This document shows, in pieces, positions 1 through 10,649 of a stretch of DNA of 64,000 nucleotides. Both the position numbers and the translations under genes were made by a program. The notes beneath the pieces are model-generated. The model was not told the DNA's origin. It saw only the letters and a list, made by a program, of their open reading frames with translations, and did not search any database. Source of the DNA: Przewalskia tangutica (taxonomy: Eukaryota; Streptophyta; Magnoliopsida; Solanales; Solanaceae); assembly GCA_029844215.1 (NCBI GenBank), contig CM056718.1, positions 167,761,396-167,825,395 on the forward strand, read 5' to 3'. The stretch's first letter is position 1. Each line of letters begins with the position of its first letter.

Positions 1-711
1 CCTGCCAGGATCTGCCCGGAAAGAACTCAAGTATCGTCGTTAATCGACGATCTGAAGAGCAAGAGCAGAGTCATTGATCTTCCATGGACGAATACACTGG
101 AAGTGCTAGTGTTACGAAATGTCCTGACATCTCGGAACATCTCACATCGTCTTTACAATCGCTTGGCCGGTGCAAGAGATTGCAAAGCTCAATGCCCAGA
201 TCGCGGTGTGGACTGTGCAAAAAGCCCAGTGGTTAGGGAACGTTACCTATTTTTGCTTTCTTCCCAAAAAGGGAGATGGGTGCAGTCTGGGGAGCAACTG
301 ACAGGGCTGAATGCTCAAACCAGAGGGGATCTTGATACAGGGGGAGATGAAACCAGAAGACATCTGGAGATAGCTCTGAGGTTGTGTTGCTGTGTTTAGG
401 CTGCTAAGTAGCAGTTGTTGAATACTTTTAGTTGTGGACTGTAGTTATTTGGCTTGACAGTTTGAGACACTTTAATTCTGTTTATATATTGCTATTTATT
501 CTATACTGTTTATGTGTATATTGATGGTTTCAGTGCATTAATCTTTTAGATGTATACTCACATTTGCATCATACTCTGATTCGAGTAACTTACTGGCACA
601 TAGTGTATATATCGTGCTTTATAACTGTTTCAGGTTGAAGGTTGAGATATTTGCCTATGATAAAATCATTAAACTATTTAGTTTTGTGAAGAAAGGCAAA
701 AAGGGGGAGAT
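1..711 (+). mobile_element. 3' internal end of a Copia (SIRE-like) LTR retrotransposon
   Basis: This stretch runs directly into the LTR that starts at 712. It ends in a purine-rich polypurine tract (AAAAAGGGGGAGA at about 699-710), the usual plus-strand priming site before a 3' LTR. No intact ORF remains. A short stretch at about 170-300 reads as a coiled, Gln/Ala-rich peptide in broken frames, which could be the end of the extra 3' ORF carried by SIRE-type Copia elements; that part is inference. The element's body lies to the left of the window. Confidence 0.6.
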
Positions 712-1550
712 TGTTAGTGTTAGGTTCTGTGTCCTAACATTTTCCGTAACATGTCTCTTTTTGGTGTTAAGTAAAAACAGGAAAATGTCATCCCAAATGT
801 CGTGACATCCGGAGGACATTTCGCAAAAGTTTTGCCTATCTTCACGAAAGCGGTCTGAAGTCGAGAAGATTTTATCACGTGAATGTTTGGCTTGGTTAGG
901 AGCTAAGGGAAACACGATAACACTTAACAAGACCAAGTCCGCGAGAGTGCATAACGGAAGGAGCATTCTCGGGAAGACAAAGTCAACCGGTGAGAGTTTT
1001 AAGGTGAAGAACACGGCTCCAACCAACCCTATTCGCTCAACCTCCACCGAGAATCAAGGAGCCTCCGGGTGAACTCTCCACTATAAATAGAGGTTCACTC
1101 CAAGGTTTTAATATCCGCTTTTGCAGAACAAAATTCAGATCCGACGCCTCAAATATTGCCTCAAACATACCGGATCGAGCAAATTGCTTTTGTGATTACA
1201 CTTTGTTCAAAATTACGAATTGCTTTCTTAGATCTATACGTGTTCTTTCAACTCAAAGCAATTGTAATAGGTGTTTTTCACTTCTATTTTAGATAGATTT
1301 TTCTGCTTAGAAGTTAGGATTTAACTTCTTTTTAATCCCTTTGTTTTACTTGATTACTATTCATTCTCAAGGATTTGTAAGATTGTATAATTTTATACAA
1401 TAAATTTTTGGTCATGAGACCACTATAAGTTATATACAATTATATAACTTATAAAAACAATCTTAGGTGTTCTTGATTTATTTCACGCATCTTAAACTCG
1501 CTTTTAGTTCTGCTTTTGTTAATGTTCCATGTCACGTAACATTTTTAACA
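712..1550 (+). repeat. 3' LTR of the Copia element, about 839 bp
   Basis: The LTR begins TGTTAGTGTTAGG directly after the polypurine tract and appears to end in ...TTTTTAACA at 1550, giving TG...CA ends with a short TGTTA/TAACA inverted match. A TATA-like CTATAAATAG lies at about 1080. The right end is set by the TG...CA rule only, because the partner LTR and left TSD are outside the window, so it may be off by some bases. Confidence 0.6.
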
Positions 1551-2969
1551 TTCTCATCGTCTTTAAGTTTACTTCGTTTCTTTGATTTTATTTATTCCAT
1601 AGTTTAAGTGCGACAATTCCCTTTCAAAATCCGTCCAAAAATCTTTATGGATTCAAAGCGCGAAACAGCAATAGTTATTGTCATATTATAAGGGACGGGT
1701 AGTAACTGAACTGAATACCCTGACCAAAATAAGCCTTAAATAACTACTCATAAACTATGGAATATAAGACTTCTCTACAACTGCATCATGTCTATTCAAA
1801 TTGATTAATTTAATTCAAGTGTTCCATTTAGTCGATCAATAGATTCAAATCGATTAATTTAATTCAAGTGTTCCATTTAGTCGATCAATACTTACCAGAC
1901 AGTTTATAATTAATTGTGTGTTAGATAGTTTGATTCTTTAAACTGTATTTCAAATTATGTAATAGAAGCAAACAAATCTAAGGATCACATGTGACTACTT
2001 TTGACATAGTATAAGACTATTTGAGGGAGCAAGCTGACCCACTCCAGCATGTCTTTTACGAACAAGTTGAATAATGTAATCTGAAAAATAAACAGTTGAT
2101 AAAAGGAATACGGTCAATACGGAAATAGTACTTATTTCCATCATTCCATGTAATAATAATAAAAATATTTATAATAAATGCACAAGCAAAGGTGGGCAGA
2201 TAAATGTATGATGTGTCGGTAGGAGAAACTATTTATTGATTGTCCAAAAGTCATTTAATATATGGTGATGGGCTTGTCAGTACAGCCAGCTGCTGCATCC
2301 CAAAATTTGATCTGATCTCTTCTTGCTAAGTACTAACTTCTTATGCCATTTGCCAGGCTGGGACAGGGGACAAGGACAGGGTGACCTAAAATTTTATGTG
2401 GCCTACCATAAATCGGGATGTAAATTGGCCAAGCTCATCGTCAAAGATTGCTCCAAAAGTGGAATCTCCCCCGGAGTCCTCACACCTCGATCCTACAGGT
2501 GTAAAGGAGATAAATTATGGTAACTCAATTGATTTCAAATGTTAGATCAAGACGACGTCACAGATATAAGGGCCTCCTTTATTTCAAGAAGAACCCCACA
2601 TCGCCACGACGATTCGATCCTCATTATCGCTCCAAATATCCTCAAAACCAATCAGCTTTCCTGCGGACAACTCATCGTCAAAGATAATTGTACGTGGCTC
2701 CTCCTATCCATATATGTCTCCAAGAGATTGTATTCTATAAACAGTAAAATGGGTATTTCGGTCTATGAAATATTCCGCACTCAGGACCCGGAAAAGGATC
2801 GTATCGAAAAGGGAGTTGATGTAGGCAATCTACTATAACACAATTATTAGTAGTTGATTTTACAGTTCGAATCTCTTACCTAGTGTATCGTTGGTCTAAA
2901 ACTCCCATGCATATGCTATGAACTCTAACAACAATAATTATGTTTTCAATCTCAAATAAATTGGAATCC
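1551..2969. other. Intergenic, AT-rich, no gene recognised
   Basis: Apart from a short tandem duplication at 1794-1891 this is AT-rich spacer. ORFs at 2323-2523 and 2539-2838 have no recognisable domain, no promoter context and repetitive-looking flanks; I do not call them genes. They may be eroded retroelement sequence. Confidence 0.5.
1794..1891. repeat. Two-copy tandem duplication, 49-bp unit
   Basis: A unit beginning ATTCAAAT(T/C)GATTAA and ending GTCGATCAATA occurs twice head to tail (about 1794-1842 and 1843-1891) with one or two differences. It looks like a recent local slippage duplication in noncoding DNA. Confidence 0.85.
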
Positions 2970-3130
2970 ACTATAGTCAAACCTCGCTATATTATAGCGT
3001 TTGTCTAGATATTTTTGAGTTGCTTTAGAATGAAAGTTATAGCGAACATATAACATAACATAACGTTATGAAATGTTTGTTTTAAAAATAAACTTGATCG
3101 TTATAATACAATATTATTATAGATGATAAT
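2970..3130. mobile_element. MITE-like element rich in 'TTATAGCGAACATATAA' motifs
   Basis: The segment starts with ATAGTCAAACCTCGCTATA, carries ATATTTTTGAGTTGCTTTAGAATG, and continues with GCGAACATATAACATAACATAA. The same ordered motifs recur at about 9474-9624, where both ends are clearer. The two are diverged members of one short noncoding repeat. The right end here is poorly defined. Confidence 0.5.
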
Positions 3131-3620
3131 TTCTTTGGTCCGTCTAAATCGGTCTCAATCGGATATGTAAAATTAAGTTTTAAGCACTAGAAATTCGCTA
3201 CATAATAGGAGTAGCATATAAATCTCTAACAGAAAAAACTCTCTTGGTACTTGGTACTTGGTACCCTAAAATTAGGGTAATTTTGAAGTGAGGATCTAAT
3301 TACCCTGAATATGCAGAAAAATGATTTTCCGGTACCTAACTCTTTATAAAACTATAACGAGGAACGTAATATGATAATGGATAAGCAAACCCAAAATAGA
3401 ACAAACAATATAATGTGCACCGGCATGTAAAGCCACCATCAGCCTCCGCGAGGAACATGGATTAGATAACACATGAATGAAAAACACTCGAGATAGTGCG
3501 TGTGATGAGCGAATCTCCCAACAGGGACATGTAAAGACCAAGTGGATTAGGGGAAGACGAATGCTACTTATGCTAACATGGCCTTTCTAATCATGATATT
3601 AATTAACATTCTAACTTTGA
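3131..3620. other. Intergenic spacer, nothing recognised
   Basis: The only structure I see is a triple CTTGGTA repeat at about 3244-3264. The minus-strand ORF at 3344-3541 has no recognisable domain. Confidence 0.5.
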
Positions 3621-3628
3621 GTTTTGGA

Positions 3629-4953
3629 TAGGGCTGTCCAACGGAGCGGGGTATACCGACCCCGCTTGACACTATACCGGTATCGGTATTGGTACGGGGT
3701 CGCGAAAAAAATCCGACCCCGACCCCGACTCACTCCGCCCCAGCCCCGACCCCACCCCCGACTCACTCCGTCCCAGCCCCGACCCCGACCCTTCCCCACC
3801 CCCATTCGACCCCTACTAGCCGTTGCACAACGGCTTTGTACCAATTTGGTCGTTGTGTAACGACCAAATACCCCTCCCCCCTCTCCCAACCCCCTACTCC
3901 TAATCTTTATTTTTAACTCTTAAGTATCTCTCATTCTTTCTACATTGTCTACTAAGTTTCAATTTTCAACATCTCGATTACACATCGACGTTTGGTACAT
4001 TCGTTCCTTCATTAAATTATTATTGTTTCTTCATTTTATTCAGCGCACTTAATTAAATTTCACTATCTTTAATAATTTATTTGCATAATTATAATGGAAG
4101 GTAACAAGGGCAAGGGTACTTCTTCTAGTCAACTTATTCCTCCAGATCCTCATAGACAGGACGATTTCATTGATACTGAATCATTTCCTGAAGTATCGTT
4201 AGATTTAGATGACACACCCACTAGTGCACCTCAAATTGCACCGCCTCCTATTCCCCCTAGTATGAGACGAGACCCTCCTTAACGAAAAGTAAAATCAGAT
4301 GTATGGGCTTTTTTTTTATAGGGACGCAGAAAATGTAGTTAGATGTCAAATTTGTGAAAATATTTATAATTTTAAAATGGAAAAAGGTCAGGGTGGGACG
4401 AGAAGTTTATTGGGACATGTACAAAACAAACACAAAGCTAGGTGGGAAGCGTATCAACAGCGTCAAGCGCAATTTATGCGGGAAGAATTCAAATAAGTGA
4501 ACACAGACATTCATCGCGAGAGCCGTAGATCGGATTCGTAAGTGAGCGTAGGAGGCGCCAACCGAGATCGTGAAGACTACAACTACAACGAAATTCTACT
4601 ATGTTATTTATTTGCAACTTTCAATATCACGAAGTTGCAATTTTGAAATTGCATTACAAAAAAAAATCATACTTCTAGTCGAATAATATAAGAGGCACAA
4701 AAACAACCTTGAGATATTTTTATTAAACTATCTTGTTGTGTGTGTGTTATTTATTTATTTAATTTAAAGGAAATAAAAAATGACCCCACCCGATCCCATC
4801 CCAACCCCACCCCAACCCACCCCGACCCCACCCCGACTCCAACACCGACCTCGATCGGGATGTGGCGCGGCAGACTCCCGCCACCCGCCTACCCCACCCG
4901 CGGATCGTGACACCGCCAACCCCAACCCGACCCCGCCCCGTTGGACAACCTTA
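3629..4953 (+). mobile_element. Nonautonomous hAT transposon, BED finger retained
   Basis: The left end TAGGGCTGTCCAACGG (3629) matches the reverse complement of the right end (TAAGGTTGTCCAACGG, ending 4953), so both terminal inverted repeats are present. The perfect 8-bp direct repeat GTTTTGGA flanks it at 3621-3628 and 4954-4961, as expected for hAT transposition. Subterminal zones (3640-3800 and 4780-4940) are very C-rich on this strand with repeated GACCCC/CCCCAACCC. Inside, only the start of a transposase survives (4094-4496); the RNase H-like catalytic core and dimerisation region are gone. Length is 1325 bp, far shorter than an autonomous hAT. Confidence 0.93.
4094..4496 (+). pseudogene. 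Truncated hAT transposase: linker and BED zinc finger
   Basis: The first part (4094-4282) is a low-complexity Pro/Asp/Ser N-terminus typical of plant hAT transposases. The second (4299-4496) reads a BED-type zinc finger: aromatic start with two Phe, CxxC (C..C in CQIC), then the GGTRSL segment and H-x(4-5)-H in HVQNKH. A stop at 4280-4282 separates the two parts and the frame ends at 4496, before any catalytic domain. It could at most encode a DNA-binding fragment; with the internal stop I regard it as dead. Confidence 0.8.
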
Positions 4954-4984
4954 GTTTTGGACCAATGCATTAATGTTGACAACA

Positions 4985-5245
4985 TTATCATACCAGATTC
5001 AATCTGATAAAGAAATAAGAATGAGCTTTCCATCAAACTCAATCTCAAAAGCTAATTTATGAAGTGAGAATTGTCTAACACCATATAAAGACTCATACCT
5101 GCAAAACCGGTGTAGGAACTTAATAACCACCCCACCCCCCTCCCCCGCACGTCTAGGTCTGCCAACTAGAACGTGAATAATATAATATAGGGACCAAATC
5201 AAGTAAATTAATAATTAAGATGAATCTGACTCTGATACCCATAAA
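4985..5245 (-). mobile_element. Diverged TRIM fragment, minus strand
   Basis: Read on the minus strand there is a primer-binding-site motif (GGTATCAGAGTC, about 5229-5241) followed by the TRIM internal motifs and a G-rich tract (GCGGGGGAGGGGG) near 5130-5145, then an LTR-like piece ending near 4985. It matches the better copies at 10650 and 19271 but is heavily mutated, and the second LTR is missing. Confidence 0.6.
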
Positions 5246-6175
5246 CAAATCAACATTAAGCCTATTCAACCCAAAAAACAGCTGAAGATATGAGGATTAT
5301 CTGAGACTGTATAAATAGGTTATCCCATCCCTAAAGAGCCAACGTGGAACACAATAATGTATATAGTCGATTTTACAACACATAATACAAAGGGATAAAT
5401 TCACATGATTGGTGAGTTAATATAATACTGGTATTAAGTAATTAATTAATGACGCTCACAAAAGCTGTCATAGCTAGAGACCCATGTGCAATATTCCTCA
5501 AAGGCAGTCTTATGATAATCAGTAACTTCTTTGACTGTCAACAGAAAGGAAAAAAGACCGGGAGATGAATTTGGAAAGGAAATCGCAGAAGAACGGAAGC
5601 ATCGAGAGGGTTCACTTAATAGGTTTTTGGTAAGGGAAAGGTTCGGTAGGTGGGACATTAAAGAGAACTGTGACGTTGCTTTTAATTTTGTGAGTGATGT
5701 ACATATCATGTGAGGGTTCACTTAATAGGTTTTTGGTTTCTAACTTTGAAAATGAAAAAAAAAACGGTAAAGAGCATTTCTCCATTTAATAGTATCTATA
5801 TATTGTGAATTCGATATTAGTTGAATCGAATAAATTCTGAATATCATATAATTAAACTAGAAAGGAGTGGATGTAGTCCTATCACTAGGGGTCCAATATT
5901 GAATCACTTTGGCCATTACATAAAAGATTCTTTTATCTTAAGGGCATTCGACAATTATGTATATGAAAAACAAAAAAGAAAATCCTATAATCATACAATT
6001 TCGATGAAGGAGATTAAGCAAACTCCTTTATTAACTTAGTCCCTTAATAAATTTTATGCACTCCGAATTTGAATAATTGAATCAATGAATTCTAGATATA
6101 AGATAGTTAAACTAAAAGGAATTATATAGTCTTCTTTCAAGTTACAAAAGGCCAAATTCTGAAATTCGTTTACTA
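5246..6175. other. Intergenic spacer with a possible orphan exon
   Basis: AT-rich sequence. A 22-bp direct repeat (core TTCACTTAATAGGTTTTTGG) occurs at about 5609 and 5714. A minus-strand 89-base block at 5446-5534, preceded by a plausible polypyrimidine/AG acceptor, reads an exon-like peptide ending in a stop; I cannot assign it to a family. Confidence 0.4.
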
Positions 6176-6177
6176 TT

Positions 6178-6407
6178 GTATTATCTCTCAATTTATGTGA
6201 TATACTTTTCATTTGACACATACTTTAAGAAATAAAGAAAGACTATTGAATTTTATGGTCTAAAATAAGTCAAATATATTTGTGTGATTATAGATCATCT
6301 CGTTTTACCTAAAAGATAAAGTTTAAAACTTTGTCAAATAAGAAAATATATTATTTTTTTTGGGACGGACTAAAAAAAAATTATTTTTTTGAGACGGAGA
6401 GAGTAAA
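6178..6407. mobile_element. Stowaway-like MITE
   Basis: The left end reads TATCTCTCAATTTATGTGATA and the right end GAGACGGAGAGAGTA, the paired 'ctccctccgtctcaatttatgtg' ends of plant Stowaway/Tc1-mariner MITEs. The interior has the usual AAGAAATAAAGAA motif. The element is diverged and the TA target site is not certain. Confidence 0.6.
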
Positions 6408-6617
6408 TATTTTTGTGTGTTAAGGAAATTCAACAATTATATTCTGCAAAAAGTAGTATTTTTTTTATTTACATAATATAAATTTTCTACCAAGGAGATT
6501 CAGTTGGAAGTTGGAACTCCTTTATTAACTTAGCTCCATCGCTTGGTGTGGGGTACACTTGTCTCTCTACTCAAGCTATATATATTTTAACCTAAGCAAA
6601 TGAATGCAGAAGAAGAG

Positions 6618-6793
6618 AAATACGACCGCGGGCCACGAGTTCGATCCCCGCATAAACCTTCTTGTTGGCACTGGCCATTACTTGCCAAGTGTGGTTTACA
6701 TGGCGACGTTTTGCGTTCTGCGTCATCAAGGTTTACCTGTCAAGACTCGAAAGAAAATGCGCCATTCCTTCGTCAACAAAAAAAAAAAAAGCT
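6618..6793 (+). mobile_element. 5'-truncated tRNA-derived SINE, poly-A tail
   Basis: A box-B-like promoter element (GAGTTCGATCCCC, about 6638-6650) is followed by the body TTGCCAAGTGTGGTTTA, then CTTCGTCAAC and an A-run ending at about 6790. The same body and tail are found in the fuller copies at 17094 and 18691. The 5' tRNA-related region with box A is missing or very diverged. Confidence 0.7.
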
Positions 6794-7002
6794 ATATATA
6801 TTTGGAATTTTTTGCATAAAATACTTATAAGTTCCTGCCTGTTTTCACAAAAGAGTAGTGAACTAGTGATACAGTAATATTGGACGCCCTTTATTTATAA
6901 ATAACTGTTAATGGAGTAGATCATTTACTGAGAACACATGAATGCTGAAAGGAGGTGGTGTGGTTGGTGTGATATGCGGAATATTTTTATATTAATTAAA
7001 TA

Positions 7003-7235
7003 TTATTCTCCATTCCAATTTAAGCGATTTTTTTTTTTTTTGATATGCGTAAAAAGAGAATTTTTTTCTCTATTTGGTAAGTTTTTCAATTTCAAATCAC
7101 ATGACCACAAAATTTTAAAAACTCACATATCTTTAATTTAGTTTAAGACCACGAAATTCAATAATCACCATTTATTTCTTAAACGTCTTGTCAAGTCAAA
7201 TTTCGACCTTTAAATTGCGACTGAGGAAGTACTTG
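7003..7235. mobile_element. Stowaway-like MITE, diverged
   Basis: CTCCATTCCAATTTAAGCG at the left and CGACTGAGGAAGTA at the right are eroded Stowaway-type ends, with the typical interior CATGACCACAAAATTTTAA. It sits about 40 bp beyond exon 2 of the pectate-lyase-like gene on its 3' side, that is inside what would be intron 2. Confidence 0.45.
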
Positions 7236-7275
7236 TATCTTTGTGTGAGATAGCAAAAGACAGAAATTAACTCAC

Positions 7276-8163
7276 ATAGCCACCATGGAAGCAATGGCTT
7301 CTGGATCATCTACAGTATGTTCATGCTTGAGTTCATCGTCTCCACTTAACCTGCAAAACTTAAATCATTTAAAATCAAAAAAATGAAAATTGGATCACCA
7401 TTACAGAATTTAAAGAACCAGATATTTCCAGATCCAATCAATCGAAAACTTTGCTGATTAAGTTGCAAATTTACTACATTTTACACGCATAAATGACAGT
7501 GATAATGCGGGAAAACGCAACGAAGTTAACCTGTTTGCTATAGTCGAGTTCCTTAAGCTCTGAAATTGCTTTGTTTCTTCAATACTGACAATGAAAAATT
7601 GAAAATCCAATGAGTAAAAAAGAGTAAAAGTAGCTCCATCGTCAAATCGAAAAACAAAAACAGAGTCGATAAGAAAGGAGAACATTCCAGAAAATCTGGA
7701 TTCTGGAGTTGAACTTACTTGACCGCAGCTCGAAAATGACAAAATTAACCAAGATGAATTTCACGAACTGATGAAAATAACTATTTATTAGCGATATATT
7801 GAGAATATATGGAGAATATTCGCTAATACTATTTAAATCAAATTATTCGGAAAACAGAATCAGAGATGATACGGATGGTGCAAATTCCAGAAAATCTGGA
7901 GTTGAACTAACTTTATCGCAGCTCAAATGTCAAAATTAACCATTAGGAATAGAACTGTTTAAATTCCACGATCGAATTAATCGAAAAACACAATCAGATA
8001 TGAAGGAATTAATCGAACTAATTTGCTTTCACACTGTAGAAAAATGAGCTACTGGAACAGTGTAAGAGGCCTTAAATTACCTGTTATCGGCTGTAGAATT
8101 GATGAATAGCAGCATCACAATTAGCAATGGAAGAAGACATGATGATCTCAAAGCAGCAGCCAT
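7276..8163 (-). pseudogene. 5' part of a pectate-lyase-like gene (exons 1-2)
   Basis: Exon 1 (8163-8081) starts at ATG and encodes a signal peptide: a basic start, a Leu/Ile/Val core and an Ala-Asp cleavage-like end. It ends AG|GTAATT. Exon 2 (7350-7276) follows a TTTTGCAG acceptor, continues in frame (phase 2) and ends AT|GTGAGT. Its peptide ends HTVDDPEAIASMVAM, resembling the conserved 'HAV(D/E)NPE-VA-MVDM' segment that precedes the catalytic domain in secreted plant pectate lyases, which cleave cell-wall homogalacturonan. I find no later exon with the family's Cys/Trp-rich or beta-helix motifs between 5250 and 7275, so the gene looks cut off. A very long intron cannot be excluded. Intron 1 holds a short duplicated block (7684-7760 and 7881-7950). 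Confidence 0.5.
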
Positions 8164-8280
8164 GGAGAAGTATGACGAATTTCTCTCTGTTTTGGCAGAG
8201 CAAAATGTGACTGATTTTAATACGAAATGAATGAATGTATAGTGAAATGAGTCAAAGAAAAAGCTTCAATGGAGGAAAGG

Positions 8281-8287
8281 TTATATA
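8281..8287 (-). promoter_or_regulatory. TATA box of the pectate-lyase-like gene
   Basis: TATATAA on the minus strand lies 118 bases upstream of the ATG at 8163, a normal spacing for a plant core promoter with a leader of about 90 bases. The hAT-like element at 8309-8993 begins about 20 bases farther upstream. Confidence 0.6.
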
Positions 8288-8308
8288 AGTGAGAGACAAA
8301 GGTACCAT

Positions 8309-8993
8309 GTTAACGGTCCGGATACTCCCGGTAATTACTCGAGAATCGGACCGGTAAATTCGGACCAATACTCGGACCGAAACCTTAACGGTCCGGATAC
8401 GAGTACCAAAAAAATACCCGGACCGATAAGGAGCCGGACCGGTAACCCGGTAAAATACCCGGTAACACCCCAACCCCCACCCCAGCCAGTCCCCCTCCTG
8501 CCAGCTCTAATTAGTTGTAAATTAATGAAACTTTAAATGGTCATAACTTTGCGTTCGGATGTCCGTTTGACCTAATGTTTTTTTGATTTCGCGTATTTTT
8601 TCGAGATAGGGTCGGACAAATAGCTAATTTGTTCAAAAAACATCCGTCTCGCCAATCAATTTCACTTTTACCCCAAATTGTTACCAATAGTTCATTTTCA
8701 AATCTAAATATCTCGCGCTATACAATATATTTCAACGTAAAATTTTTGTGGTAATGTGGTCGAGAATGTCAATTTCAGTATTGAAAATTCAATTTAAAAA
8801 AATAAAATGGGTCCGACCCGAAAAATTCTTACCGGTCCGGACCGAGAACAGGACCGATAAGGTTTCGGTCCGGGACCGGATCTCGTTCCACGACCGAAAC
8901 CTTATCGGTCCGGGACCGGTCCGGACCGGTAAGCTTATCGGACCGGTTCCGATAAGTGGATACCCGGACCGGTCCGGACCGATAACAACACTA
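8309..8993 (-). mobile_element. Nonautonomous hAT-like element, 685 bp, TSD GGTACCAT
   Basis: The perfect 8-bp direct repeat GGTACCAT flanks it at 8301-8308 and 8994-9001. The right end, read inward, is TAGTGTTGTTATCGGTCCGG; the left end is GTTAACGGTCCGG, so the outer few bases of the left terminal repeat are lost. Both subterminal zones consist of repeated ACCGGTCCGG/CCGATAAGG motifs. The middle is noncoding and shared with the copy at 16362-16991 (for example GACATCCGAACGCAAAGTTA-like sequence), in opposite orientation. No transposase sequence is present. Confidence 0.9.
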
Positions 8994-9001
8994 GGTACCA
9001 T

Positions 9002-9473
9002 TCATTAGTTGTCCAACTTTTCATATTGTTCATTATTGGAAATATAGGCTAATAAAAACTTATCAATATATTTACATTTCTGTTTATTAGTTATCATTGC
9101 AGTTAGATTAGTTAATCTAAGTTTTATCCATTTCAGTGTAATTTAGTTCTCTGTCGCATCTGCCTTTTTAAGGTTTATTCGAATCTCTTTTTACATTTAT
9201 TTAAACCTTTTATATCTTCACCATCAGATATTGCATTAACAGCTTTTATTGCATCAATCGTGAGAATAAAGAGTAGGCTCGAAATATAATAGCTTGAACC
9301 CGTTAGGCTCTACCTCCTGTCTAAGTGAACTCCTATTAACCATTAATGTGGTTAGGTTAATTAATTAAATTCATTCACTAACCATATAAAAGTATGTTTA
9401 GGCTCATATAATATAAACAACTCCAACAAGTTGCCTTAGTTCCACATCAATGACCTATACCTAGTGTAGACAT
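9002..9473. other. Intergenic spacer, nothing recognised
   Basis: AT-rich sequence without ORFs or repeat ends that I can identify. Confidence 0.5.
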
Positions 9474-9626
9474 ACTACAATCAAACATTTTTATAACGCC
9501 GTCGTTTGTTTTGATATTTTTAGCTACTATAATAAAATGTTATTTAGAGAATATATAATATAACATAATATGAAAGATTAATTTCATAAACAATATGATT
9601 GTTATAGAAAGCTCTGATTGTATATG
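9474..9626. mobile_element. MITE-like element with TACAATCA ends
   Basis: The left end CTACAATCAAACATTTTTATAACG and right end GTTATAGAAAGCTCTGATTGTA are imperfect inverted repeats around a noncoding, AT-rich core with ATATAATATAACATAA. The same core recurs at 2970-3130. Superfamily is not clear from the ends. Confidence 0.6.
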
Positions 9627-9970
9627 ATAATGTAAACTATTTTTATATAAATCTTTACTACTTAAATAAGAGTAATTTTGAAATACTCCGGTAAAAGTTT
9701 TTTGAAATCCCAAAGCACCACTTATTTTGAAAAAAATAAAAAGTCTAAAAACTCACACGGAGTGAATAATTTTCAACTAAAGTTTGTGATTAACAATGTT
9801 TAACTCATAATAAGTACCTAACTAACTGCCACAAACTGACTTTAAGTACTCCTTTAGTACTTTTTCATTAATTTTGACTGCAGTCTTCTCTCACGTGTCA
9901 CTGCGTATGGACCACTGCATCTTCCACCTCAGCTATTCATTTACCTCAACTCTTCGGTAAAAGCTTACCG
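9627..9970. other. Intergenic spacer, nothing recognised
   Basis: AT-rich sequence between two MITE-like elements; no gene or repeat end seen. Confidence 0.5.
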
Positions 9971-9974
9971 TCTC

Positions 9975-10165
9975 CGTCCCAAAAACTTTATCGTAATTTT
10001 ACTTAGATATAAATTTTAAGAAATAAAGATTTTTTATTAAATGTGTGGTCCAAAATAAATTTAAATTATTTGTGTGGTTGTACTTTACTCCTATCTCATA
10101 AAATTAAATTATTTCTAAATATAAAAATGTGTCAATTTTTTTAGGACAAACCAATAAGAAAAGTA
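9975..10165. mobile_element. Stowaway-like MITE fragment
   Basis: Starts with the CCGTCTCCGTCCCAAAAACTTT end and carries the AAGAAATAAAGA and TGTGGTCCAAAATAAA motifs of this MITE group; the right end (TTTAGGACAAACCAA) is eroded. Confidence 0.5.
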
Positions 10166-10258
10166 GGATAATCTTTTTGTACAAATGGAATATATATTTG
10201 TATATGTGTACATATTTATTACTTAATAATAATTAATCTTCTTACTATATTTAATTAC

Positions 10259-10467
10259 TGACAGAAATATACACGTGTGTATATCACGGGAAATCGAAAC
10301 CAAATTGCACCCAACTTGTGTAAATTTATCACAGTTGTAGGATTCTAATACAAGTATAATTAAGATTTATTGTTATATTAGGAATATGATTTAGTATAAT
10401 TAGGGATTGTAAATTGTATATAAATAAATCTTCATCAACGAAAATAATCAAGTGATTATTTCTTACA
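10259..10467 (+). repeat. 5' LTR of a decayed Copia element, about 209 bp
   Basis: Begins TGACAGAAATATACACGTG and ends CTTACA. It is followed at 10468 by TGGTATAAGAAG, a degenerate match to the initiator-Met tRNA primer-binding site (TGGTATCAGAGC). Most of its sequence recurs at 13855-14080, the 3' LTR, with scattered differences that point to an old insertion. Confidence 0.75.
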
Positions 10468-10649
10468 TGGTATAAGAAGTCTAGGGCAAATTTTTTCTTT
10501 CCCAAAATTAATTTCTTCCACTGCCCGACATTGGCCGACGACCATAGTCACTCCGATCTCCATAACTTTTCTTTTCTTCTCCAAAAAATATCCCTAATTC
10601 GTCTCTTGTTCTTTCCTTATGTCTACCTCAAAGAACACGTTTCATCCGG

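Noticed and set aside
655..1047. 130-codon minus-strand ORF
   Set aside because: It crosses the polypurine tract and LTR of the left-edge Copia element on the wrong strand.
3611..3916. Overlapping ORFs on both strands (Pro/Arg/Gly rich)
   Set aside because: They are translations of the C-rich subterminal repeats of the hAT element, not genes.
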